Assembly: GCA_964472545.1 (NCBI GenBank)
Contig: CAYYNP010000230.1
Location: forward strand, 1 to 16,495
Reading direction: 5' to 3'
Length of the DNA: 16,495 bases
Source: CAYYNP01 sp964472545
GTDB taxonomy: Bacteria; Planctomycetota; Planctomycetia; Pirellulales; Thermoguttaceae
Shown here: positions 5,058 to 11,382 of the stretch, piece by piece
How positions within the stretch are numbered: position 1 is the stretch's first letter
How the letters are laid out: every line of letters begins with the position of its first letter
The notes under the pieces: generated by a model
The model's input: the letters and a program-made list of their open reading frames with translations, nothing else
Told to the model about the DNA's origin: nothing
The model's database searches: none
Program-made: the position numbers and the translations under genes

Positions 5058-6190
5058 GGGGGTGGCCCGGTCACTCTTGCGCGGAGAGCTTCGCCACTGG
5101 GGAAAATGCGTTCGCAAGAGTGCCCGGGTGGCGCAGCCACAAGAGGCGGCGTGGGGCAAACCGCTCCCTCTTGTTGCTTCGCAACCTCGGCGCCTCTCCG
5201 GCTCAGCGAAGACGGTGGCAACACTCCCTGCGGAAAACCGCCGGGGCCACCCGGGGAACCTCTCGTTGCTTCGCAACCCCGACGCTTTTCCGGCCCGGCG
5301 AAAACAATGGCAGCGCTCCCCGCGGAAAAGCGGCGGGGCCACCCGGGCTTTGCCCCAGCCACCCCCGGCCCCCGGCCCCCAGCCCCCAGCCCCAAATCCC
5401 CAGTCCTCGTGGCGGGCTGACGCTGATCGAACTGATGATCGCGATGACGATCATGGCGATGCTGGTCGGTACGTTGGGCGTTTTGGCCGACGGGGTGCAG
5501 CAGAGTTACGAATACACCGAGGGCCATTCGCTGGCCACGCAACACGGCCGGGTGGCGATCGAGCGGATTGCCGCGTCGGTTCGTGAGGCCACGGCCAGCG
5601 AGCAGTTTCCCGGCGCGATCGTGGTGGCCGAAGACGTCGGGCGATGGCGATTTCCCGACATGCTGGTGGTTTGGCGGCCCGACGGCGCCGCGGCCGACCC
5701 GGACGGCTTGCCGCGATTCGACGAGTTGGTGATCTACTGCCCCGATCCCGATACTCCCCGCAACCTGCTGGAGATCACGGCCGAGGGCGACACGCGGACG
5801 GTGCCTTCGGTCGACGATTCCAGCGGCTGGGAGACGGCGATCGAGAAGATCAAGGAATCGGACTCCGCCCGGCGGGTCGTGCTCACGCCGCTGCTGCGGA
5901 GTGCCCAGGTCGACGAAACCTCGCCCGATTCGCGGCGCGCGGCGGTGCGTTTCGAGACCCGGCTGCGCCCCTCGGCCGACGAGTGGACCGACTACGAAGA
6001 AGGCTCGCTCGACTGGGACGAGTTGGCCTGGGTGCAGGGAACCTACGGCTCGCAGACCGGCCTGCGGCAGACCTGGGTGCGGATGGAATTGCAGTTGATG
6101 CCGGGCGAAGAGGCGGCCGCCGATCCGTCGGGCCAACCGGCGATTCCCTACTTCGGCTCGGCCGCCTCGTACTATGAGGTGAATCGATGA
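5027..6190 (+). CDS. Prepilin-type pseudopilin, GspJ-like; start and leader uncertain
   Basis: The certain part begins at the prepilin motif RGG|LTLIELMIAMTIMAML (cleavage before Leu at 5417), with Glu at +5 and a membrane helix. A 257-residue mature protein follows, typical of GspJ-like minor pseudopilins (HGRVAIERIAASVREATAS; late VRMELQLMPG). Leu replaces the usual Phe or Met at +1. No ATG, GTG or TTG lies in frame within 80 codons upstream. The nearest are TTGs at 5174 and 5171, and the frame stays open back to TTG 5027, which has GGGGA 7 nt upstream. The given start is this outermost choice and would yield a 130-residue leader encoded by repeats. A lost start, a non-standard start or a frameshift in the C-rich tract are alternatives. 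The stop overlaps the next start (ATGA, 6187-6190). Confidence 0.7.
   Translation: MRIENCKLRIGGWPGHSCAESFATGENAFARVPGWRSHKRRRGANRSLLLLRNLGASPAQRRRWQHSLRKTAGATRGTSRCFATPTLFRPGENNGSAPRGKAAGPPGLCPSHPRPPAPSPQPQIPSPRGGLTLIELMIAMTIMAMLVGTLGVLADGVQQSYEYTEGHSLATQHGRVAIERIAASVREATASEQFPGAIVVAEDVGRWRFPDMLVVWRPDGAAADPDGLPRFDELVIYCPDPDTPRNLLEITAEGDTRTVPSVDDSSGWETAIEKIKESDSARRVVLTPLLRSAQVDETSPDSRRAAVRFETRLRPSADEWTDYEEGSLDWDELAWVQGTYGSQTGLRQTWVRMELQLMPGEEAAADPSGQPAIPYFGSAASYYEVNR
5168..5351 (+). repeat. 92-bp tandem duplication
   Basis: Units 5168-5259 and 5260-5351 align without gaps and agree at about 73 of 92 positions by hand count. Most differences are transitions, and the first 88 positions are better conserved than the end. 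Both contain GTTGCTTCGCAAC, itself a small palindrome. Confidence 0.75.
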
Positions 6191-7746
6191 GACGTTTTGA
6201 ATCGCCACCCGCCGCGCCGGGAACGTGCAGCGTCGAACGCGCTGCGCCACGGCGAACATGCGGGCGCCGGGGCGTGGCGGTGGTGATCGTGCTGCTGTTG
6301 ATCGCCATGACGCTGGGGCTCTCCTACGCGGCCGTGCGGATGCAAGGCACGGCGTTGCAGATCGACCGCAACTACGACCGCCTCGGCTCCGCCCGGCAGG
6401 CCGCCGCGGCCGGTATGGCCATCGCCTTGAAGAAGATGCACACCGACGAATGGGCCGGCGTGGGCACGACGCTGGGCGGTGCGTTGAGTACCACGGAGAG
6501 CTATGAAGTTCGTTTCACCACCGGCGATCCGTCGCTGGTGCCCGGCCATGCGGAATACGACGATTTTCCCTACCGCGTCACGTTGTCGTCGACCGGCTAC
6601 GCCGCCGATCCGAACAACCCGGATTGCCCGGCCACGTACACCATCCGGTCCGTGGTTCGGCTGATTCCGCGCGCGATGGCTGCCGAGCCGACGGATTTCG
6701 ACGAGATGAGCCGCTATGCCCTCTATCAGCACAAGCAGGGCACCGCCAACCTCAGCGTACCGTTTCGGATCGAGGGGCCGATGCGTTTCCAGAACAGACT
6801 TTATCTGGCCACCGGGTACGAATGGAGCGACGAAGCGCGGGAGCGATACTTGGGCGATCTGAACGCCATGCGCTCCGACGGTTTTCCCGATTGGCGCCCG
6901 CTGACCGGACCGATCGACCTGCCGTACAACAGGCAGCCGGGCGGCCTGGTGTCGCTGCTGAGTTCATTGATGGGCGTGCCCACCAACGATCGCCGCAAGA
7001 GCAACAACAACGACTGGGACCATCCCGGCTCCGTGCGTTCGTATCAGATCTATCCCGGCGGCAAGGTCTACGACGTGCCGGTGCTCCATCAGAACCTGCG
7101 CAATACGACGTTGCTGCCCGACCCCGAGACCAACCCCTTGGGGATCTTCTACCGGTGGGGCTCGGTCTACCTCTACGAAAACGTGACGATCCGCGGCACG
7201 GTGATCGCCAAAGGCTCGTGGAACGGCGATCTGCACCTCGCCGGCGACAACGTACGGCTGCTCTCGCACGATTTGCCGCCGCTGGAGGGGAGCGAACTGC
7301 CGGTGCGATTGCCGGTGGCGATGTTGCAGGACGACTTCCGCATTTGGCCCAACACCCGGGCAACGATCGCCGGGTTGGTGACGGCACGGGACTGGTGCGA
7401 GGTCAAGTTCGACCGCCAGCAGGATATCGCCGTGACCGTCGAAGGCGGCATCGTGGCCCGATATTTTCGCATTCGGGAACGCTTCGAATGGGACCAGGAC
7501 GACGACTGGTGGGACGACCGCTATGACGATTTTCTCGACCAGGAAGAGGAAGACGGCGGGAATCCGTACTTCCCGGCTTGGCTCGCCGAGACCTTCGGGC
7601 TGGACCCCGTCGCGAAGATCGTCGTCAAGCCACACGCCACGGAAGCCCGATACCATTGGCACAATCCGAACGGCCCGCTCTACGTGCCGCACGCGGACGA
7701 CGAGGGTCTTCGATGGGACCTGATCGAGTGGACCGAAAATCCCTAG
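6187..7746 (+). CDS. GspK/PilX-like large pseudopilin
   Basis: The ATG at 6187 overlaps the previous stop by 4 nt, which suggests translational coupling. The 519-residue product has a 29-residue basic leader ending CGRRG, then VAVVIVLLLIAMTLGLSYAAV. This is a prepilin-like helix lacking Glu at +5, the hallmark of GspK at the pseudopilus tip; PilX-type minor pilins are similar. A long extracytoplasmic region follows. It contains a stretch reminiscent of a beta-helix or polymer-forming domain (SVYLYENVTIRGTVIAKGSW, then HLAGDNVRLL, about 320-360) and a very acidic patch (DQDDDWWDDRYDDFLDQEEED, about 437-457) that could bind calcium or contact substrate. Length exceeds that of typical GspK (about 320 residues). 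Placement after I- and J-like genes supports the GspI-J-K tip complex. Confidence 0.75.
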   Translation: MRRFESPPAAPGTCSVERAAPRRTCGRRGVAVVIVLLLIAMTLGLSYAAVRMQGTALQIDRNYDRLGSARQAAAAGMAIALKKMHTDEWAGVGTTLGGALSTTESYEVRFTTGDPSLVPGHAEYDDFPYRVTLSSTGYAADPNNPDCPATYTIRSVVRLIPRAMAAEPTDFDEMSRYALYQHKQGTANLSVPFRIEGPMRFQNRLYLATGYEWSDEARERYLGDLNAMRSDGFPDWRPLTGPIDLPYNRQPGGLVSLLSSLMGVPTNDRRKSNNNDWDHPGSVRSYQIYPGGKVYDVPVLHQNLRNTTLLPDPETNPLGIFYRWGSVYLYENVTIRGTVIAKGSWNGDLHLAGDNVRLLSHDLPPLEGSELPVRLPVAMLQDDFRIWPNTRATIAGLVTARDWCEVKFDRQQDIAVTVEGGIVARYFRIRERFEWDQDDDWWDDRYDDFLDQEEEDGGNPYFPAWLAETFGLDPVAKIVVKPHATEARYHWHNPNGPLYVPHADDEGLRWDLIEWTENP

Positions 7747-7750
7747 CAGG

Positions 7751-7840
7751 CCGTTGAAAAGGGGGACTGGCTCCGAGCTTTCGCCCCTTGAAGCCGAGGC
7801 AGGCCCGATACCACGAGGTGCCTGTCCCCCTTTTCAGCGG
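7751..7840. repeat. 90-bp inverted-repeat element with AAAAGGGGGAC ends (MITE/REP-like)
   Basis: The left end CCGTTGAAAAGGGGGACTGG (7751-7770) and the right end, read in reverse complement as CCGCTGAAAAGGGGGACAGG (7821-7840), agree at 18 of 20 positions. The inner edges carry GGCTCCGAG and GAGGTGCC motifs. From memory, paired GAGCCAGTCCCC / GGGGACAGGCACC ends recur in many bacterial genomes. It begins 4 bp after the GspK-like stop and may form a strong stem that modulates readthrough to downstream genes. Confidence 0.7.
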
Positions 7841-7870
7841 CAGCCATCAGACAGCACAAAGGAGACGACC

Positions 7871-8116
7871 ATGCGACGCCGAACCGGCTGGGCCCTGTTG
7901 ATCACGGCGAACGTCCTATGTTATTGCGTGCTAAGCTTTTATAGGACCGGCGACGCTGCCGCACCGAAGGGCTATCCCCCGTTTGCCAACTCGGTGCAAC
8001 AGCGGATCGAGACGGTCAACGAACTGCGAGAGATCAAGGAGTTGCTCCGAGAGCAAAACGCCCTGTTGCGTTCCGGCCGGCTGGGAGTTGTCGTCAGCGA
8101 GCCGGCCAAGCGTTGA
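7871..8116 (+). CDS. Small membrane-anchored coiled-coil protein, unknown function
   Basis: The ATG at 7871 is chosen for its strong ribosome binding site (AAAGGAGA, 6 nt upstream). The in-frame extension to 7754 would be encoded by the inverted-repeat element. The 81-residue protein has a basic start (MRRRTGW), one membrane helix (about 6-23, ALLITANVLCYCVLSFY), a short linker, and a charged amphipathic helix likely to form a coiled coil (ETVNELREIKELLREQNALLRSG, about 47-69). I do not recognise a family. It sits between the K- and H-like pseudopilin genes on the same strand, so it may be an accessory inner-membrane subunit of the machine. Tail orientation is not obvious, since Arg residues at the N-terminus favour a periplasmic C-terminus. 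Confidence 0.75.
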   Translation: MRRRTGWALLITANVLCYCVLSFYRTGDAAAPKGYPPFANSVQQRIETVNELREIKELLREQNALLRSGRLGVVVSEPAKR

Positions 8117-8152
8117 TGCCCCGCGTTGACCCCCTGCGATTTTGGCACCACG

Positions 8153-8773
8153 ATGTCGCGACCACGCCGTCGAAACCATGGCTTCACGTTGATCGAGTTG
8201 CTGATCACCATTGCAGTGATCGGGATCTTGCTGGGCGTGGTGATGCCCGACGGCCGGGTCAACCTCCACGATAAGCTGGCTTCGGCCGCAGCGGTGGTAC
8301 AGACTGATCTGGCCTACGGCCGCAGCCTGGCGGTGGCCAACAACAGCACGTATCGGATCACGTTCGACACCCGCGCCAACCGCTACGTGTTGGAGCATGC
8401 CGGCGCGAATCCGGCCCTGGACGTGCTGCCGGCCTCGCCCTTTCGATCGCTGGGCGACCCACCCAAGCAGCACATCGTGGAACTGGCCGATCTGCTGCAT
8501 ATGGGCGACGGCGTGCGGCTGGTGGCAGTGGCCACGTCGGACGTCTCGCTCGAGCCGGCCGAGGATCTGGAGTTCGGACCGTTGGGCGAAACCACGCGCA
8601 GCGAGGAGACGATCCTCTGGCTGGCCGCCGGACGAGGTGCCGACACGCGTTACATCCAGCTTTCGGTCAACCCGGTGACCGGGCTCGCCACCGTGGGGGA
8701 GTTCTCGACGGTGGGGCCGCCGAATTGGCTGATCGAGGGCGGGGCGGAGGAAGCGGCGCCTGGTGGCGGTTAA
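8153..8773 (+). CDS. Prepilin-type pseudopilin, GspH-like
   Basis: The ATG at 8153 gives a classic short leader, MSRPRRRNHG, followed by FTLIELLITIAVIGILLGVVMP, with Gly at -1, Phe at +1 and Glu at +5; an earlier in-frame TTG (8126) is less likely. The 206-residue product continues with a segment typical of GspH/FimT proteins (LASAAAVVQTDLAYGRSLAVANNSTYRITFDTRANRYVLEHAG), in which a helix is followed by beta strands. This minor pseudopilin would join the tip or shaft of the periplasmic pseudopilus after cleavage by a prepilin peptidase not present in the window. Its position after the K-like and small genes departs from the usual G-H-I-J-K order. The ribosome binding site is weak. Confidence 0.85.
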   Translation: MSRPRRRNHGFTLIELLITIAVIGILLGVVMPDGRVNLHDKLASAAAVVQTDLAYGRSLAVANNSTYRITFDTRANRYVLEHAGANPALDVLPASPFRSLGDPPKQHIVELADLLHMGDGVRLVAVATSDVSLEPAEDLEFGPLGETTRSEETILWLAAGRGADTRYIQLSVNPVTGLATVGEFSTVGPPNWLIEGGAEEAAPGGG

Positions 8774-8817
8774 ATGGGACGGGGCGCCGGATTGGAAGCC
8801 GGAGCGTAGAGGCAGAT

Positions 8818-8868
8818 CGTAGGGTGCGTGGAGCACGGCGGCACTCGCCGTACTCCACGCCCCCTACG
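8818..8868. repeat. GTAG-headed hairpin, family 2, upstream of pilM
   Basis: The left arm 8818-8840 and right arm 8846-8868 pair at 21 of 23 positions with a 5-nt loop (GCACT). The arms start CGTAGGG and end CCCTACG. The first 13 nt equal the minus strand of 23-35. It lies in the 127-bp gap before pilM and, if transcribed, would form a strong stem in the polycistronic RNA. Confidence 0.65.
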
Positions 8869-8900
8869 GGAGTCACGAACAACACTCATTCGAGACAACG

Positions 8901-9956
8901 ATGGTCAAGTGGATCGCCAAACACCGTTGCAGCCCGATTGGGGTCGACGTGGGCAGCCGCTCGGTGAAGCTGCTTCAACTCGACGCCGACTATGGCGCCG
9001 TGCAGGAGGCAGCACGTTGGGATCTCCCCCCGCGGCCGCCTGGCGATCCCGATCTGCGCGCGCAACAGGTTGCCGAGGCGATCGACCGGGCGCGTGACGG
9101 CCGCAACTTCCGCGGGCGCAACGCAATCTTCTGCCTGGGGGCGGAGAACCTCTTCGTACAGAACATCCGCGTGGCCCAGGCCAGCGGCGTGGAGCTACGG
9201 AAGATCGTCCATTTCGAGGCCGCCGGCCGGCTGCCGTTTGCCAGCGAAGAGGCCGAAATCCGCTACGTCGAAGCCGGCAACGTCCGCCAAGGCGACACGG
9301 CCCGCCGCGAGGTGATCCTGATGGCCTGTCGCCGGCCGGTGATCGACGGGCTGCTTGCGCTGGCAGAGAAGACCGGCCTGACGCCGGTGGCCATCGACGT
9401 CGAGCCGGCCGCGTTGCTGCGGTGCTATTGCCGGCAGTTGCGCCGCGACGGCGACGAGGGACGCCGGTTGATGCTCGTCAACATCGGCGCGTCGAACACG
9501 GCCGTGGTGATCGCCCGGGGCACCGACGCGATGTTCGTCAAGTACGTCGACGTAGGCGGCCGGCAGTTGGACGAAGCGGTGGCGAAACACCTGAAGATGA
9601 GCCTGCCGGACGCCGTCGCCCTGCGGCGCCACAACGGCGACCGCCCGGCCGAGCAGCGCGATCCGGAAGTTGCGCGCAGTATCCGCGAGTCGATCCGCCC
9701 CGTGCTCGACGCGATGGCGCAAGAGCTTTCGCTCTGTTTGCGGTACTACAGCGTCACGTTCCGCGGCCAGCCGCTGTCGAAGATCGTACTCGGCGGCGGC
9801 GAGGCCACCGGCACGCTTTGCGAGTGGCTCTCCGCACGGCTCGACGTGGAGTGTGAGCAGGGCGACCCCCTGCGGACGTTCGATACGCCCCTGCCCAGCG
9901 GCCGCGTGGGCCAATGGGACGTGGCGGCCGGATTGGCCCTGCGAAACAACCAGTAG
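8901..9956 (+). CDS. PilM-like actin-fold protein of the inner-membrane alignment complex
   Basis: The 351-residue cytosolic protein has the PilM/FtsA-like actin fold. Phosphate-1 motif: IGVDVGSRSVKLLQL (13-27). Second phosphate loop: LMLVNIGASNTAVVIARG. Adenosine motif near the C-terminus: KIVLGGGEATG. In type IV pili, PilM binds ATP and holds the N-terminal peptide of PilN, linking the cytoplasmic motor to the PilNO complex. Type II systems use GspL for this, so the gene marks the cluster as T4P-like. Length matches family members (about 350). The ATG at 8901 has only a weak purine stretch upstream (CGAGAC). The next gene begins 11 bp after its stop. Confidence 0.9.
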   Translation: MVKWIAKHRCSPIGVDVGSRSVKLLQLDADYGAVQEAARWDLPPRPPGDPDLRAQQVAEAIDRARDGRNFRGRNAIFCLGAENLFVQNIRVAQASGVELRKIVHFEAAGRLPFASEEAEIRYVEAGNVRQGDTARREVILMACRRPVIDGLLALAEKTGLTPVAIDVEPAALLRCYCRQLRRDGDEGRRLMLVNIGASNTAVVIARGTDAMFVKYVDVGGRQLDEAVAKHLKMSLPDAVALRRHNGDRPAEQRDPEVARSIRESIRPVLDAMAQELSLCLRYYSVTFRGQPLSKIVLGGGEATGTLCEWLSARLDVECEQGDPLRTFDTPLPSGRVGQWDVAAGLALRNNQ

Positions 9957-9967
9957 CGGCGTTTACC

Positions 9968-10771
9968 ATGCAAGACATCGACTTCCTACCCGTTCAATAC
10001 CGCCGGCAGCACGTGCAGCGGCAGTCGAAGCCGTGGCGGATCGTCGTCGTGGCGGCGTTCGCCCTGTTGCTGGCCGCCGGTGCCGTTGGGCAATTCCGCA
10101 GCAAGCGCCGGGCGGAGGAGGAGTTGGCGGCCATCACACCGCAGTACGACGCGGTCGTCGCACGGAACGACGAGTTGGCCAAGATGCGCCAAGAACTCGA
10201 AACGCTGCGCCTCGACGCCGAGCTATTCACCTACCTCCGCCATCCCTGGCCGCGGACGCAATTGCTCCGGGCGTTGCTCGAACCGCTGCCGGAAGCGATC
10301 GAATTGCAGAGACTGCAAATCACCCGCGAGGCCGTTCAAGGGCAGACCGCCACCGAACGCCGTTCCCGCTCCGAACGCCAGGCCGAAGCAGAAGAGGCCG
10401 AAAAGCTCCCGCCGGCCCAGCGCGATCTGAAGCAGCTTCGCGAGCAATTCGACGTCACGCAGACCGTGGTGCAGATCTCCGGCACCACCGGTGACAGCGC
10501 GGCGCTGCACGTCTATGTGGCCGTGCTCAACGGGGCCGGACTGTTCGACAAGGCCGAGATCGATTCGTTCGATCGGCTCGACGCCCCGGGCGACCCCCGC
10601 TGGGAATTCCAGGCCACGCTGCGCGTACACCCCGGATACGGCCAGCCGGGCGGTCCCGACAAGCCACCCGAATTGGCGTCGCTGGATGATAAGACACTCG
10701 AGAACTCGCTGGCCGAAAACCAACTCTGGGCCGTTTACGAGCGGGCCGTTTACGAGGGGGCCGTTCGATGA
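9968..10771 (+). CDS. PilN-like inner-membrane protein
   Basis: The ATG at 9968 gives a 267-residue protein whose first residues, MQDIDFLPVQYR, contain the (N/D)xLP-type peptide that docks into PilM; the in-frame extension into pilM would bury this motif and is rejected. One membrane helix follows (about 23-42), then a coiled coil (about 45-80, RRAEEELAAITPQYD), and a periplasmic domain with the ELQRLQI...VVQISGTTGDSAALHVYVAVL pattern of PilN/GspL ferredoxin-like folds. A charged insert (about 120-155, rich in Arg, Glu, Gln) separates the two halves. The C-terminus ends in a 5-residue repeat (AVYER AVYEG AVR). The stop overlaps the pilO start (ATGA, 10768-10771). Confidence 0.85.
   Translation: MQDIDFLPVQYRRQHVQRQSKPWRIVVVAAFALLLAAGAVGQFRSKRRAEEELAAITPQYDAVVARNDELAKMRQELETLRLDAELFTYLRHPWPRTQLLRALLEPLPEAIELQRLQITREAVQGQTATERRSRSERQAEAEEAEKLPPAQRDLKQLREQFDVTQTVVQISGTTGDSAALHVYVAVLNGAGLFDKAEIDSFDRLDAPGDPRWEFQATLRVHPGYGQPGGPDKPPELASLDDKTLENSLAENQLWAVYERAVYEGAVR
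10728..10769 (+). repeat. 15-bp tandem repeat at the 3' end of the pilN-like gene
   Basis: The unit GGGCCGTTTACGAGC/G occurs at 10728-10742 and 10743-10757, followed by a partial copy (10758-10769). It encodes AVYE(R/G) repeats and keeps the frame, extending the protein's tail up to the overlap with the next start. Confidence 0.7.
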
Positions 10772-11316
10772 AAGCCGAAGTTCGCCGCGGAAGCTGGGTT
10801 GTGACCGTGCCGCTGGTGGCGGTGCTGGTCGGCTATTTCGTGTTGGTCTACCTGCCCACCCGCCGGGCGATTGCCGAACTGCGCGAGCAGATCGAGCAGC
10901 AACAAAACACGATCACCGAAGCCGCCGTCGTCAGCAGTTCGCTAAAGGTCGCCAAGGACCAACTCCAACAGGCGGAGGACTACCTCGAGGTCTGGCGGCA
11001 GACGGCCCCCGCGGCCGAAGACATCCCGGCGCTGCAAGGCGAGTTCAATTCGCTGGCCACCGACGCCGGCACGGCCGTGACCCGATTCGATCCCCAAAAG
11101 CCCGTCCGCCACGCCAAGCTGCAGCAGTTCCCCTTGGGCATTGGGTGCAGCGGTTCGTTGTTGGAGGTCTACGACTTCCTGCGCTCCCTTGAGGAGTTGC
11201 CGGCGACAATCTGGATCGACGACCTGAGTTTGGAGAAGATGGACCAGGAAGCGGAAGATATAGAGTGTGAGCTAACTTTGGTGACGTTTGTCGATAATCC
11301 CGAGAATTCCGATTAG
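10768..11316 (+). CDS. PilO-like inner-membrane protein
   Basis: The 182-residue product has the PilO layout: a short basic cytoplasmic start, one membrane helix (about 11-29, VVTVPLVAVLVGYFVLVYL), a coiled coil (about 31-75, TRRAIAELREQIEQQQNTI), and a small periplasmic ferredoxin-like domain containing GSLLEVYDFLRSLEELP, the most recognisable PilO segment. In type IV pili PilO pairs with PilN in the inner membrane and contacts PilP. The ATG overlaps the pilN stop by 4 nt. The protein is slightly shorter than typical PilO (about 200 residues). Confidence 0.87.
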   Translation: MKAEVRRGSWVVTVPLVAVLVGYFVLVYLPTRRAIAELREQIEQQQNTITEAAVVSSSLKVAKDQLQQAEDYLEVWRQTAPAAEDIPALQGEFNSLATDAGTAVTRFDPQKPVRHAKLQQFPLGIGCSGSLLEVYDFLRSLEELPATIWIDDLSLEKMDQEAEDIECELTLVTFVDNPENSD

Positions 11317-11382
11317 GGCAACCAGCCCGAGCAGCCGATAAGCAGGAGGAGCCGAACCAGAGCGCCGAGAGTGCGCCGAGGA

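Larger units (their letters stand above)
5003..5413. repeat. ~400-bp repeat-rich insert between the first two pseudopilin genes
   Basis: Directly after the first pseudopilin's stop codon comes an AT-rich heptamer array (5025-5057). Then come a hairpin with arms CACTCTTGCG (5072-5081) and CGCAAGAGTG (5113-5122), a 92-bp tandem duplication (5168-5351), and a C-rich low-complexity tract (about 5352-5407). It ends just before the prepilin cleavage site of the next gene. The other genes of the operon overlap or are separated by about 11-130 bp, so this looks like an inserted repeat block. One reading frame stays open through all of it. Confidence 0.7.

Noticed and set aside
5168..5351. CRISPR-like array
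   Set aside because: There are only two adjacent 92-bp units, without spacers of constant length, so it is a tandem duplication rather than a repeat-spacer array.
4442..6259. Long minus-strand open frame of 605 codons opposite the first two pseudopilin genes
   Set aside because: It runs through the repeat block and antisense to genes with clear prepilin motifs. It has no family features, and long antisense frames are expected in GC-rich DNA.
7754..7870. N-terminal extension of the small coiled-coil protein
   Set aside because: The extension would be translated from the inverted-repeat element, while the ATG at 7871 has a much better ribosome binding site directly before a typical membrane-protein start.
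9914..9967. Upstream start for the PilN-like protein inside pilM
   Set aside because: It would place 18 extra residues before the PilM-docking peptide, which is normally at the very N-terminus.
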